DNA of 64,000 nt, taken from contig NZ_CAJGZP010000001.1 of assembly GCF_904846155.1 (NCBI RefSeq), positions 3,100,001 through 3,164,000 of the forward strand. The letters run 5' to 3'. Both the position numbers and the translations under genes were made by a program. Every line of letters begins with the position of its first letter. The first letter of the stretch is position 1. Positions 27,117 through 36,500 of the stretch are shown in pieces. Under the pieces are notes generated by a model. The model saw only the letters and a program-made list of their open reading frames with translations. It had not been told where the DNA came from and made no database searches. Origin of the DNA: Psychrobacter fulvigenes (lineage in GTDB: Bacteria; Pseudomonadota; Gammaproteobacteria; Pseudomonadales; Moraxellaceae).

Positions 27117-27707
27117 ATGGCCACTATCGAGTTAATAATGGATAATTATGACCTTATAAAACAGCTGGTTAGCTTATACGACCGCTCATACCCAAATAGA
27201 TTGAATGTCCTTCTCAGCTATGTTTTATTGATATTAACGAGAATAAAGACGACCAAATCATTGGTGGGGGAGAAAGCATTGAAAGATCAAGAGCTGGAAT
27301 TCGACGACGGGTTATTTACCTTTGAAACAGTTATGCGTATACGCAATACAGAGATTGATATCGGTCAGCATTTGAGGTTAGAGTCTCTTACAGAGCTGCT
27401 GACAGAAGCGCAAATGAGATTTTTATACTCTAAAGGTATTAAAGAAATCACTGCCGACCGTCAGGGTTTGACTGTTACCAACTTACAGTTGGCTATCATC
27501 AGCCGTGCACGTGCCCGCGAAGATATTTTATTTGAGGTTGGCTTAGAGCAAATCACTGATAATGATGCTGATATAGCAATTAAAGTCACGCGTATGTATG
27601 ATGGCACATTGGTAGCAAAAGCTCGTATGCACCTGAGTCTGTATGATTATCGCCTAAACAAAACCATAGCGCTTAATAAAAATATCAAGGACGCTTTAAA
27701 CCAATAG
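27117..27707 (+). CDS. Hotdog-fold (acyl-CoA thioesterase-like) protein
   Basis: The 196-residue protein has an unusual N-terminal 60 residues, then a segment shaped like a 4-hydroxybenzoyl-CoA thioesterase hotdog domain: VMRIRNTEIDIGQHLR (the place of the family DxxGHxN site), LTELLTEAQMRFLYSKG, LQLAIISRARARED and VTRMYDGTLVAKARMHL. The canonical catalytic Asp/Asn pair is not clearly preserved, so activity is uncertain. No ribosome binding site precedes the ATG at 27117; Met8 at 27138 is an alternative. The base composition is slightly more AT-rich than its neighbours. Confidence 0.6.
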   Translation: MATIELIMDNYDLIKQLVSLYDRSYPNRLNVLLSYVLLILTRIKTTKSLVGEKALKDQELEFDDGLFTFETVMRIRNTEIDIGQHLRLESLTELLTEAQMRFLYSKGIKEITADRQGLTVTNLQLAIISRARAREDILFEVGLEQITDNDADIAIKVTRMYDGTLVAKARMHLSLYDYRLNKTIALNKNIKDALNQ

Positions 27708-27881
27708 CTGCTCAAGCTCTAAGAAGCCTCTTAATATTTACATAATACTCATGATTTAATTCTAACGACTCTACGAAATTGCACGCCGCTGCCAGCTCTT
27801 TATTGTATATTAGCAAAGCATTTATTGCTAAAATCTCAACCACCCTATCTCTTTATTCTAACTTATACAAGATGACTGACT

Positions 27882-28736
27882 ATGACTGTACCCGCTTGGC
27901 TAGCTACTGTGAATTTCAATACTGATGGTCTGATACCTGCGATTGCACAAGACCATCAATCTGGGCGAATCCTGATGATGGCATGGATGAACGCCGAGGC
28001 ATTACAGTTAACAGCACAAACGCAGACTGCGGTTTATTTTTCACGCTCACGTAATAAATTATGGCACAAAGGCGAGTCTTCAGGCCATACGCAACAGGTG
28101 CATGACATCCGCATAGATTGCGATACTGATGTCATCGTACTTAGCGTGACTCAAGTGGGTGGTATTGCCTGTCATACTGGCCGCGAATCTTGTTTCTATC
28201 AACGTCTAGACTTGACAGGCGCAGAGCCAGTTTGGCAAACAGTCGATGCCGTACTAAAAGACCCTGCTGATATTTATAATTCTAATAACAGCACTAGCAA
28301 CTCTGATTCTGATGAGCCTTCCACCACCTCTTCCACTACCAAAGACAAGTTAGATAACCATAAGAGTAACTCTAACTCTCACAATACAACTATCCTATCC
28401 CAGCTTGATCGTGTGCTAGCAGAGCGCAAACAAGCCGATGCCGATAGCTCTTATGTGGCAAGCTTATACGCCAAGGGTTTAAATAAGATATTAGAAAAAG
28501 TCGGCGAAGAAAGCACAGAAAGCATCATCGCTGCCAAAGACTTTGCCAGTTGCGATGAAAATACCGATAAAATACACTATGATGAAGCGCGTCATGAGCT
28601 GATCTATGAGGTGGCCGATGTCTGGTTTCATACCTTGATTGGCCTTGCTTGGTTCGACATAGAGTCAGGTGCCGTCTTAAACGAGCTAGGTCGGCGCTTT
28701 GGCTTATCAGGTATCGATGAAAAAGCAGCGCGATAA
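27882..28736 (+). CDS. hisIE: Bifunctional HisI-HisE histidine biosynthesis enzyme
   Basis: The 284-residue fusion catalyses steps 2 and 3 of histidine synthesis. The N-terminal HisI phosphoribosyl-AMP cyclohydrolase domain (about 1-125) has [28 protein letters not shown], the metal-site IDCDTD and [13 protein letters not shown]. The C-terminal HisE pyrophosphatase domain (about 165-284) has [18 protein letters not shown] and [15 protein letters not shown] low-complexity Ser/Asn/Thr/Asp linker of about 40 residues joins them, longer than in enteric HisIE. It precedes tatABC, as in pseudomonads, but with a 286-base gap. Confidence 0.95.
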   Translation: MTVPAWLATVNFNTDGLIPAIAQDHQSGRILMMAWMNAEALQLTAQTQTAVYFSRSRNKLWHKGESSGHTQQVHDIRIDCDTDVIVLSVTQVGGIACHTGRESCFYQRLDLTGAEPVWQTVDAVLKDPADIYNSNNSTSNSDSDEPSTTSSTTKDKLDNHKSNSNSHNTTILSQLDRVLAERKQADADSSYVASLYAKGLNKILEKVGEESTESIIAAKDFASCDENTDKIHYDEARHELIYEVADVWFHTLIGLAWFDIESGAVLNELGRRFGLSGIDEKAAR

Positions 28737-29022
28737 ATAGGGCATGGCCTCAATTCAATCGAAGGATACCTAAATGGGCTAAAAATGAGGTCACGCCCTA
28801 ATGACATTGTAAAAACAACGTGCGAAATCTTAAAGTAAGCATTTACTCTGTTTGATTATGATTGCTTTCACCTTTTTGCCACAAGGGCAGGTTATAATGT
28901 AGGTCTTTTTTAACTTTGCATCTTACGTCTATATTTTTTATTTTTTTGTTTAATAGATCAATACCCTATAAAATAAAAGCATTCATGTAGATGTATTAAA
29001 ACTAAGACATAAGGATACCGTT

Positions 29023-29277
29023 ATGGGCAGTTTTTCCATTACTCACTGGCTAATTTTATTGGTTGTGGTGGTTATCGTATTTGGTACTTCCAAGCTCAAA
29101 AATGCTGGCAAGGACTTAGGCGGTGCAGTTAAAGGCTTTAAAGAAGCCGTCAAAGACGAAGAGACTGAGCATGCACGCAAGCACCGCGTTCTTGATCACG
29201 AAGCAGATACCCCTACTCCTGACCCACAAGCAGACACGCGTACTAGCAAAGAGGTTGATGATAAGCATCAGGTATAA
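29023..29277 (+). CDS. tatA: Sec-independent translocase protein TatA
   Basis: The 84-residue protein has an N-terminal membrane helix (about 6-20, [15 protein letters not shown]), the FG hinge and an amphipathic helix ([19 protein letters not shown]), the TatA pattern, with a charged tail. TatA forms the pore-like ring for folded proteins. AAGGA precedes the ATG. It heads tatA-tatB-tatC. Confidence 0.96.
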   Translation: MGSFSITHWLILLVVVVIVFGTSKLKNAGKDLGGAVKGFKEAVKDEETEHARKHRVLDHEADTPTPDPQADTRTSKEVDDKHQV

Positions 29278-29321
29278 ATTGTGCCGCGTGATGAGAGCCC
29301 CTAGAATACCAATAAATATAT

Positions 29322-30086
29322 TTGACAATTCTGTTTGATATCGGCTTTTCCGAGCTACTCTTGTTTGGCGTCATCGCTTTGATTGTACTGGGTCCAGAAA
29401 AAATGCCTCAGGCTGCACGCACGGCTGGACAATGGTATGGCAAAATGCGCCGTATGGTTTCCACTCTGCAATCTGAAATAGAAGCTGAGCTTGATTTGGC
29501 TGAAACTCGTAAGCTGATGCAAGATGAGATTGCCAAAATTCGTAAAACTGAAGCGGAAATGAAGCGTGAAATGGCTGAGATGCGCGGCAGCATGCAAGAG
29601 TTTGAGCAGTCACAAAACAAAAGCCTCAATACCATCCATCAGTCCGATACCGATGCTCTTGAAAGCAATACCGCGCAAAAATCTTCAGAGGTAAAAGCTG
29701 ATCTGACAAAACAAGCACCAGCAGAGTTTGCTTATGATTATCAAGATCATGAAGGCTATCAAGACCACCAAAAGCAAGAAGGCTATTCGAAGAATGAAAA
29801 GCCTAAAACGCCTGCTAGTCTTAGCGAAGACAAGAGTCTCAATGAAGACTTAAATGATGGCTCACCGACTGTAGCAGCTCAGCCGATCATCACCAAACCA
29901 TGGGAAAACATGTGGTTTCGACTGGGTAGCTACGACAAAGCCCGCCGTCTACCTCCAGCGCCACGCCTGCCTAACTATCAAGCCGATATCTTATTATATA
30001 CACAGCCAGATACTCTAGGTAACACAGCATCTACTCCTTCATCGACAGAGTCTGCACCCTTAGATAAAAAGGAGGTGGATGAATGA
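29322..30086 (+). CDS. tatB: Sec-independent translocase protein TatB
   Basis: TatB, the substrate-receptor partner of TatC, is recognised by FDIGFSELLLFGVIALIVLGPEKMP at the N-terminus (the Glu in the membrane helix and the GP hinge), then an amphipathic charged helix. At 254 residues it is longer than E. coli TatB (171); the extra C-terminal part is acidic and low-complexity, ending in a proline-containing segment. The start is TTG at 29322; no ATG lies before the conserved FDIG. Its stop overlaps the tatC start (ATGA). Confidence 0.94.
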   Translation: MTILFDIGFSELLLFGVIALIVLGPEKMPQAARTAGQWYGKMRRMVSTLQSEIEAELDLAETRKLMQDEIAKIRKTEAEMKREMAEMRGSMQEFEQSQNKSLNTIHQSDTDALESNTAQKSSEVKADLTKQAPAEFAYDYQDHEGYQDHQKQEGYSKNEKPKTPASLSEDKSLNEDLNDGSPTVAAQPIITKPWENMWFRLGSYDKARRLPPAPRLPNYQADILLYTQPDTLGNTASTPSSTESAPLDKKEVDE

Positions 30087-30910
30087 ATTTATTTAAAGGG
30101 CGAAAAAGCCGACAAGAAAAAATAGACAGCGCAAAAGACGGTGACTCTGACGACGGATCCCACTCTCTTGCTGATATGCCCATCACGGAGCACTTAATCG
30201 AACTGCGCTCACGTCTCATCAAAATTTGTGTGGCAGTGCTGCTGATATTCTTGCTATTGGCAGGGTTTTCACGTGATCTGTACGACTTTTTATCAGACCC
30301 TTTGGTTGCACAGCTGCCCGCCAATTCAACCATGATTGCCACAGACATTACCTCGAACTTCATGGCGCCGATACGCTTGACGATATTTGTCGCTGCATTT
30401 TTGGCAATGCCTTATATTTTGTATCAAATATGGTCGTTTGTCGCTCCAGGCTTATATAAAAAAGAAAAAAAGGTCGCGATTCCTGTCTTACTGTCGTCGA
30501 TTGTGCTGTTTTATACAGGTGTCGCTTTTGCCTACTTTGTGGTACTCAAAGGGGTGTTGAAGTTCTTCATCATGTTTGCACCCCAAAACGTGCTGCCGAT
30601 GACCGATATTGATAGTTATTTGAGTTTTTCCTTAAAGCTATTTATGGTGTTTGGACTGACCTTTGAGATACCTGTCGTCACCTTGCTATTGATATTGGCG
30701 CGAATTGTCTCCATTGAAAGCTTAGAAGATAAGCGGCGCTATATTATTGTGGGCTGTTTTGCTATCGCTGCGGTAGCCACGCCACCTGATGGTGTCTCTA
30801 TGCTGATGTTAGCGTTCCCGATGTGGTTATTATTTGAGTTAGGGTTATTCTTGGCAAAAATTCTGATCAAAGAAGAGAAAGAACCTGAGTTATTAGCAGA
30901 TAATGGTTAA
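30083..30910 (+). CDS. tatC: Sec-independent translocase protein TatC
   Basis: The 275-residue protein is the six-helix twin-arginine receptor. Motifs are MPITEHLIELRSRLIK (N-terminal cytosolic), FMAPIRLTIFVAAFLAMPYILYQIW, FVAPGLYKKEKK and the late FAIAAVATPPDG. An extra polar segment of about 30 residues precedes the conserved ITEHLIELR. AAGGAGGTG lies at 30069-30077, a near-perfect anti-Shine-Dalgarno match before the overlapping start. A terminator follows. Confidence 0.97.
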   Translation: MNLFKGRKSRQEKIDSAKDGDSDDGSHSLADMPITEHLIELRSRLIKICVAVLLIFLLLAGFSRDLYDFLSDPLVAQLPANSTMIATDITSNFMAPIRLTIFVAAFLAMPYILYQIWSFVAPGLYKKEKKVAIPVLLSSIVLFYTGVAFAYFVVLKGVLKFFIMFAPQNVLPMTDIDSYLSFSLKLFMVFGLTFEIPVVTLLLILARIVSIESLEDKRRYIIVGCFAIAAVATPPDGVSMLMLAFPMWLLFELGLFLAKILIKEEKEPELLADNG

Positions 30911-31035
30911 TGCTGCATCTTATAAGTACTAAAACGCAAGTGTGACTCTATACTTATATTTTGACAGCCCGCTTACCCTTCACCATAGCGTTTATTAATA
31001 CCACTCAGTTGTTATTATAACTTTCGCAAAAACTA

Positions 31036-31061
31036 GCCATTGTGTCAGCAATGGCTTTTTT
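31036..31061 (+). terminator. Terminator after tatC
   Basis: GCCATTG / CAATGGC (7-bp stem, 6-base loop) runs into six T. It lies 125 bases past tatC. It also shows that the helicase frame, open from 31042, cannot start there and must begin downstream. Confidence 0.8.
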
Positions 31062-31095
31062 ACCCCCGCCATTTTTAGTTTTAGGTAGCTTTTTT

Positions 31096-32592
31096 ATGTC
31101 TGCATCTATGCCCGCTTATATGAGCGACCCAACCGATGAGCAGTTAAATGCGCTCAATATGGCGATGGATCACAAATCGTTCAAAGTTGTGGCCTATGCG
31201 GGTGCCGGTAAAACCACTACCCTAAAGCTCATTGGTGAGCGCTTGCGTGGGCGCGGATTGTATTTGGCGTTTAACAAAGGGATTGCCAATGATGCACGCG
31301 CAAAATTCCCTGGTCACGTCGATTGTCGCACCTTCCATTCACTGGCTTATCGACATGTCGCCCGTGATATTACGGCTAAGTTATCTTTGCCACGCTTTTC
31401 TCCAAAGCGTCTGGGCGATGATTTGGGATTACAACCAGTGCAAGTGCGTCGGCAAATGGATGGCGTTAACAAATACATTACTTTGACGCCCGCAAGGCTC
31501 TCGCGTTTTGTCAGTGATGCGGTCAGTAATTTTTGTAGCACCCATGCCAGCTATCCTGCACCAAGGCATTTGTTATTTCCCAGCTGGCTTGCTGAGTCAG
31601 ATAGCGAGCAGCTACGTGAAATGCTCTACCCTGCCGTTGAGCAGCGCTGGTTACAATCTATTGATGCGCGTCATCCCGCTGGTATCGGTCACGATATTTA
31701 TCTTAAATTGTGGGCGCTATCTAAGCCAAGCATTCCTGCTGACTTCATCTTATTTGATGAAGCACAGGATGCTGATCCCTTAATGATGGGGATTTTGACT
31801 CAGCAGCCACGGCAAGTGATCTATGTTGGCGATGCCCATCAGCAGATTTATGAATGGCGCGGCGCGGTGAATGCGATGAAAAAACTGCCATTGCCGCAAA
31901 CCTTACTTACCCAATCTTTTCGCTTTGGCGAACCAATTGCCGAAGTTGCGAATACACTGCTAAAAGCATTACAAGAAGACGTGCCGCTCAAAGGCAATCC
32001 CAATAAGCAGTCCTCAACGGAAAAAGGCATGGTACATAGCAAAAAAGACGCCATCCTTTGCCGTACGAATGCCGCAGCAATGGCACAGTTACTGACAGGG
32101 CTTAAGCTTGGCCATCGGGTGGCTTTACAGGCCGATACCGATCGTATGCTGAAGTTCTGTCAGGCAGCAGAGAACCTTAAAAACGGTAAGTCGGCTTATG
32201 GCGTCCCTGAGCTGGCGTATTTTTATAATTGGAGTGATGTACAAGAGTATTCAGAGACCAATGAGGGGAGCGACCTTAAAACTCTGGTCAAGCTCGTCGA
32301 TGATCACGGCACTAAGGTTTTGAGTCAAGCAGTCAATAGCTTGACCAGTATCGCCAACGCTGACTATGTCATCTCAACAGCACATAAAGCCAAAGGGCTT
32401 GAGTGGTCTCGCGTACAGCTAGATGATGACTTTTATTATGATGTCACGACTAATGGCATTAAAATCAATCCTGAAGAATTACGCTTGCTGTATGTCGCCT
32501 GTACCCGTGCCAAGACCAATTTAGACATTCATAATATTAAGGACTTGATATCGGGATTACAGACGGGCAAAAAGGTGATTTTTGGAACTTAA
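31096..32592 (+). CDS. UvrD-like superfamily 1 DNA helicase
   Basis: The 498-residue protein has the SF1A helicase motifs: Walker A AYAGAGKTTTL (33-43), TFHSLAYRH (Ia region), DEAQDADP (II), YVGDAHQQIYEWRGA (III), LTQSFRFG (IV), STAHKAKGLEW (V) and LLYVACTRAKTNLD (VI). It is much shorter than UvrD or Rep (about 720), because the 2B region is reduced. The layout recalls the Fbh1-like helicase branch. Exact function is unknown; DNA repair or recombination is inferred. The start at 31096 lies after the tatC terminator. Confidence 0.85.
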   Translation: MSASMPAYMSDPTDEQLNALNMAMDHKSFKVVAYAGAGKTTTLKLIGERLRGRGLYLAFNKGIANDARAKFPGHVDCRTFHSLAYRHVARDITAKLSLPRFSPKRLGDDLGLQPVQVRRQMDGVNKYITLTPARLSRFVSDAVSNFCSTHASYPAPRHLLFPSWLAESDSEQLREMLYPAVEQRWLQSIDARHPAGIGHDIYLKLWALSKPSIPADFILFDEAQDADPLMMGILTQQPRQVIYVGDAHQQIYEWRGAVNAMKKLPLPQTLLTQSFRFGEPIAEVANTLLKALQEDVPLKGNPNKQSSTEKGMVHSKKDAILCRTNAAAMAQLLTGLKLGHRVALQADTDRMLKFCQAAENLKNGKSAYGVPELAYFYNWSDVQEYSETNEGSDLKTLVKLVDDHGTKVLSQAVNSLTSIANADYVISTAHKAKGLEWSRVQLDDDFYYDVTTNGIKINPEELRLLYVACTRAKTNLDIHNIKDLISGLQTGKKVIFGT

Positions 32593-32664
32593 CAGCCCTT
32601 CCATCTACCCATCTACTGTCAAACCCTTTAAGCCACGCCACTTTATAATGATGACTAGCCGCTA

Positions 32665-33702
32665 ATGAAGAATGATACTCAGCAAGCTCAGCTTTTAGGG
32701 CAACACTCTCATATACAGCAGCTATTTGCACATCCTGTACGCCTCCTCGCACCAATGGAAGGCTTGACCGATCCTTTGATGCGGCAAATCTTAACGCAAA
32801 TAGCAGCGGATTTAGGCCGACCTTATGATTGGTCCGTCAGTGAGTTCATTCGTGTCACCCAGAATGTCCTGCCAGCGCACGTATTTTATAAATATGTGCC
32901 CGAGCTGCATCATGATGCCAAGACCGCTTCTGGTACGCCCATTCATTTGCAACTATTAGGCAGTGAAGCACAGCTAATGGCAGAAAACGCTGCTTACGCG
33001 TGTGAGCTTGGTGCACCCGCTATTGATATCAATTTTGGTTGTCCTGCCAAGACCGTCAATAATCATCGTGGTGGCTCAGTTCTGCTTGATGAGCCTACTG
33101 TCATGTATGAGATCATCAGCGCGGTACGGCGCGCGGTGCCTGCCCATATTCCAGTATCGGCAAAGATTCGTTTGGGTTATACAGACACCAGTAGAATGGA
33201 TGATATTCGCGGGGCAATTGCTGACAGTGGTGCTGATTGGCTGACCATTCATGCACGTACCAAAACCCAAGGTTATAAGCCGCCCGCTTATTGGGATAAG
33301 ATTCAGAGCTTTAATTCGCTAGATATTCCAGTCATTGCCAACGGTGAGATATGGGATGCAGAGCAAGCACAAAACTGTATGGCACAGTCAGGCTCGCAGC
33401 ATCTTATGCTTGGCCGCGGTGCAGTCACCCGTCCAGATTTGATTGCGCAGGTTGATGGCTTCAAAAAGAACCTAGAAAGTTTAGATACCTATACAGAACT
33501 CTCATGGCAAGATTTGATAGCGCATCAGATTAAGTTTTTAGAAGGACAAGCCAAAAATGATATCGTGTTGGTAGGACGTTATAAGCAATGGCTAGGGATG
33601 CTCACTAAAGGCTATCGTGAGGCGCAAATATTATGGGAGAGCATTAAACGCGAAAAAAACAAAGCAACGATCATTAGTGCCCTGCAAAGCAGCGTGCAGT
33701 AA
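32665..33702 (+). CDS. dusC: tRNA-dihydrouridine synthase, DusC-like
   Basis: The 345-residue flavoprotein matches the DusC branch, which reduces U16 in tRNA: LLAPMEGLTDPLMR, SEFIRVTQNVLP, QLLGS, DINFGCPAKTVNNHRGGSVLL (active-site Cys in GCP), VSAKIRLGY, IHARTKTQGY and PVIANGEIWD, then LMLGRGAVTRPDL. These follow E. coli DusC more closely than DusA or DusB. A longer N-terminus (about 25 residues) precedes the barrel. It converges with the MAPEG gene. Confidence 0.9.
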   Translation: MKNDTQQAQLLGQHSHIQQLFAHPVRLLAPMEGLTDPLMRQILTQIAADLGRPYDWSVSEFIRVTQNVLPAHVFYKYVPELHHDAKTASGTPIHLQLLGSEAQLMAENAAYACELGAPAIDINFGCPAKTVNNHRGGSVLLDEPTVMYEIISAVRRAVPAHIPVSAKIRLGYTDTSRMDDIRGAIADSGADWLTIHARTKTQGYKPPAYWDKIQSFNSLDIPVIANGEIWDAEQAQNCMAQSGSQHLMLGRGAVTRPDLIAQVDGFKKNLESLDTYTELSWQDLIAHQIKFLEGQAKNDIVLVGRYKQWLGMLTKGYREAQILWESIKREKNKATIISALQSSVQ

Positions 33703-33754
33703 CGCCGCCTTGATGGGCTTCTACGGTAATGAGTTATAAATAACACCTAAACAA

Positions 33755-34180
33755 CTAGGTACTCATGCGAATCGCTAGATAAAACAACATAAAGCAGCAA
33801 GCCATTGACAGCGCCCATAATATCGAACGAAATATCGATAAATTAATAATATAGGCTACGCCATAACCAATCCGAATAAAGACATACAACCAGGCCAAGT
33901 TGTTAATTATTGACTGTGGCACAAAAAACAGCATCGCTACCAATACCGCTACTAAAAACACGGGCAAAGTCTCAAAGCTGTTTTGTTGGGCGGCGTTCGC
34001 TCTGGCCGCCTTCCCTGTAAGCTTTGCTAATGCTTCTCTAGGGTGTGCATTGTCTGCCAGTTGAAAATTTCCAAACATTTTTGCCAGCATCGCAAACACA
34101 AACGGTAATATACTGGCGATTACCATGGCCCAAATTGCGGCGGCAGCAGTATCAGGAATAAACCCAAAGAGTGTACTCAT
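33755..34180 (-). CDS. MAPEG family membrane protein
   Basis: The 141-residue protein has four hydrophobic segments and the MAPEG pattern: AHPREALAKLTGKAARANAAQQNSFET between helices 1 and 2 and WLYVFIRIGYGVAYI later. MAPEG proteins are glutathione-dependent or lipid-modifying membrane enzymes in eukaryotes; the bacterial role is unclear. It begins 14 bases after the OsmC-like gene on the same strand and is probably co-transcribed with it. Confidence 0.85.
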   Translation of the reverse strand: MSTLFGFIPDTAAAAIWAMVIASILPFVFAMLAKMFGNFQLADNAHPREALAKLTGKAARANAAQQNSFETLPVFLVAVLVAMLFFVPQSIINNLAWLYVFIRIGYGVAYIINLSIFRSILWALSMACCFMLFYLAIRMST

Positions 34181-34194
34181 TAGTGTATTAACCC

Positions 34195-34608
34195 CTACCC
34201 TGCAATGACTTCAAAATCATGGGTAACATTCACCCCACCTTGTACTAGCATGCGACTGGCTGAGCAGTACTTATCGCTTGACAGCCTGATGGCACGCTCA
34301 ACTTGCTTGTCTGAAATATCCTGACCTGTTACCACAAAATGCATATGAATATCGGTATACACCGCTGGGACAGTCTCTGCACGCTGAGCCGTCAGCTCAC
34401 AACGCACATCCTGTACCTCTTGACGCGACTTTTGCAAAATCGCCACCACATCATAACTGGCACAACCACCAAGCCCAAGCAGGATTAGCTCCATCGGGCT
34501 TGCGCCTTTTTCTTTATCCGCATCAATCTGTACATTATGACCAGATGGCGCCACGCCCATAAACGCTTTATTTTCTTGCCACGTCACGCTTGCTTTTAAC
34601 TCTGCCAT
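34195..34608 (-). CDS. OsmC/Ohr family protein
   Basis: The 137-residue protein belongs to the OsmC superfamily of thiol peroxidases. It has the two redox cysteines, in GLGGCASYDVV and in DKYCSASRML, and GASPMELILLGLGG. It is nearest to YhfA-type OsmC proteins rather than Ohr. It probably detoxifies organic hydroperoxides. GGGACAG precedes the ATG. It is followed 14 bases on by a MAPEG gene. Confidence 0.88.
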   Translation of the reverse strand: MAELKASVTWQENKAFMGVAPSGHNVQIDADKEKGASPMELILLGLGGCASYDVVAILQKSRQEVQDVRCELTAQRAETVPAVYTDIHMHFVVTGQDISDKQVERAIRLSSDKYCSASRMLVQGGVNVTHDFEVIAG

Positions 34609-35049
34609 TTCGCTGTCCCTTTTCTTAATTGCTCTTTGATTGTGCCAAGTCGGCTAGATGTTTTTGTATTGAATGATCTTTATTGGATCTTCTTTATTGA
34701 ATGACCTTCATCGAGTGATACAACCGCACATGGCTAGTGTAACATAAGCCAAAACAGGATTTTATAGCGTAACTGTCATTCGTTATAACATGCTAGCAAA
34801 AATCCAGTCACATAACCCCTATAAGCGCCGGTAAAACCCTTAAGCTAAACCTTTGATTTATAAGGTTTATATTTGTGAAACATTTTATAGCAAAATAGGG
34901 TTACACATTTCGACCAATTCTTGGTTTAATAACGGTAATGAATCTTATTTTGAAATGGTATTGATGACAATCGACTTATAATAATTATGATTGTGGTCAC
35001 TGTATCAGTTCGAGATAAGCTATTTTTAAATAAATTAAAAGGGTTAGTC
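34609..35049. other. Intergenic region, osmC-rppH
   Basis: These 441 bases separate the divergent OsmC-like and rppH genes. A -10-like TATAAT lies at 34977-34982 upstream of rppH without a good -35 box. No small gene is supported. Confidence 0.45.
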
Positions 35050-35571
35050 ATGATAGATGCAGACGGCTTTCGCGCCAATGTCGGCATCATCTTGGCAAAT
35101 ACACAAGGGCAAGTTCTGTGGGCGAAACGTATTGGTCACAACGCTTGGCAGTTTCCTCAAGGCGGTATCGACCGTGGGGAGACGCCGATGGATGCGATGT
35201 ATCGCGAGCTCTGGGAAGAGGTCGGCTTGCATCCGCGTCACGTAGACTTATTGGCAGTGACGCAAGATTGGCTGCGTTATCGTCTGCCAAAACGTTACGT
35301 GCGTCAAGGACAGTATCCTTTGTGTATTGGGCAAAAACAAAAATGGTTTTTGCTACGCTTAGATGAGCCGAATACTCAACACATCCGCTTCGATGAGGGC
35401 AAACCAGAATTTGACCATTGGCAATGGGTCAGCTACTGGTATCCACTCGGACAAGTGATTCACTTCAAACGCGGGGTATATCGCAGAGCTTTGCAAGAGC
35501 TCGCACGTGAGTTACCTCTTAGACAAGAGCTTATTATTCCTGAGCAAGACAATCATTTGTTGATGGAATAA
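35050..35571 (+). CDS. rppH: RNA pyrophosphohydrolase
   Basis: RppH trims the 5' triphosphate of mRNA to trigger RNase E decay. The 173-residue Nudix protein starts [17 protein letters not shown] and has the complete Nudix box [32 protein letters not shown] and [11 protein letters not shown], as in E. coli RppH (176 residues). The start at 35050 is chosen by homology; the frame is open from 34987. A large bidirectional hairpin follows. Confidence 0.95.
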   Translation: MIDADGFRANVGIILANTQGQVLWAKRIGHNAWQFPQGGIDRGETPMDAMYRELWEEVGLHPRHVDLLAVTQDWLRYRLPKRYVRQGQYPLCIGQKQKWFLLRLDEPNTQHIRFDEGKPEFDHWQWVSYWYPLGQVIHFKRGVYRRALQELARELPLRQELIIPEQDNHLLME

Positions 35572-35592
35572 ACAGCTGACTTGATATACTTC

Positions 35593-35659
35593 ACACAATA
35601 AAAACGCCCACTCTGATATCTAGAAACCCTAGAGGCCAGAGTGGGCGTTTTTATTGTGT
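35593..35659. terminator. Bidirectional terminator between rppH and the NRDE gene
   Basis: Perfect 23-bp arms (35593-35615 and 35637-35659) containing AAAAACGCCCACTCTG form one of the strongest hairpins in the window. The loop carries a further TCTAG / CTAGA pairing. A-rich and T-rich arms make it work in both directions, ending convergent rppH and the NRDE gene. Confidence 0.95.
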
Positions 35660-35660
35660 T

Positions 35661-36485
35661 TTAACTCAGATTTATTTCACGGCTCATAAGTTTATTAACT
35701 TTTGAACCTTTATCACTGTCTAAGCTATTATCAACACCCTGACGCAACGTTAAAATGCTTTGAGTACGCGTCCCATAAGTGGGTACATTCTGTTCCGTAT
35801 TTCCAAAAGCTATGGGCTCGATATAGATAGATGATAGTGCTTGCTCAATCTCAGTAGCCATACCAGTATCCGGTAGCCTGTCTGCTGGTGCTGGAGTCGT
35901 ATCTGACAATACATTAAAGGCTGCATCTTGCCAGTATTCAAGAGAGCTATCTTCTGCAATCAGAGGCAGTACCTCTTGACGTAGCCGACCGCGTAGTCTC
36001 TCAGTCTTAAACCAACTGTCCTCAGGTTGACCATTAGAGACTACATGTAGCCCTGCATATAATGGCGTGGGTGCATGACCGCGATTATTGACCATGACCG
36101 CTTGCTGGCTATCACCAATAATCAAGTTAAACCCAGCATAGTCTTGCAAGCCAATCTGCCGTGCAAATGCCATCGGACTTAACTCACTGGTCAAAAAACC
36201 CGTGACCAACTCGCCGCGTGAGCGCTCATCAGGTCTTGCCAGCACACCATCGCGAAAGTTCAATACTGCCGCCCAGCGTCCGTTTTGCTGATGAAAATCC
36301 GAATGCAGCTCTTGATGTATACCCAACCAGGTGCCGCCACTTTGGCTATCACGTCCAGCATAAATGGGCATGTCCGCCCACTGGTGCAAAGGCTCGGTTG
36401 GACGCTGCAAAAACTCATCACGGTTTGATAACAACACCAGTGGCAGCTCATCAAATAGTTGCCAAGCGATGGCGACGATACACAT
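35661..36485 (-). CDS. NRDE family protein
   Basis: The 274-residue protein has the defining N-R-D-E sequence in LVLLSNRDEFLQRP near residue 20, together with YAGRDSQSGGTWLGI, WAAVLNFRDG and LIIGDSQQAVMVNNRG. The family (DUF833, related to TANGO2) is widespread, and its role is not settled. Cys2 after the ATG may be a maturation nucleophile. AAGGAG lies five bases before the start. It is the second gene after a DUF4139 gene on the same strand. Confidence 0.88.
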   Translation of the reverse strand: MCIVAIAWQLFDELPLVLLSNRDEFLQRPTEPLHQWADMPIYAGRDSQSGGTWLGIHQELHSDFHQQNGRWAAVLNFRDGVLARPDERSRGELVTGFLTSELSPMAFARQIGLQDYAGFNLIIGDSQQAVMVNNRGHAPTPLYAGLHVVSNGQPEDSWFKTERLRGRLRQEVLPLIAEDSSLEYWQDAAFNVLSDTTPAPADRLPDTGMATEIEQALSSIYIEPIAFGNTEQNVPTYGTRTQSILTLRQGVDNSLDSDKGSKVNKLMSREINLS

Positions 36486-36500
36486 AAGACTCCTTTTTGT

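Noticed and set aside
28260..28400. Possible split of hisIE into separate hisI and hisE genes at the low-complexity stretch
   Set aside because: The frame is continuous through the Ser/Asn-rich linker with no stop or new ribosome binding site, so a fusion is the simpler reading.
31042..31095. GTG start of the helicase frame inside the tatC terminator
   Set aside because: The added residues are encoded by the terminator hairpin and T-run, and helicase similarity begins later.
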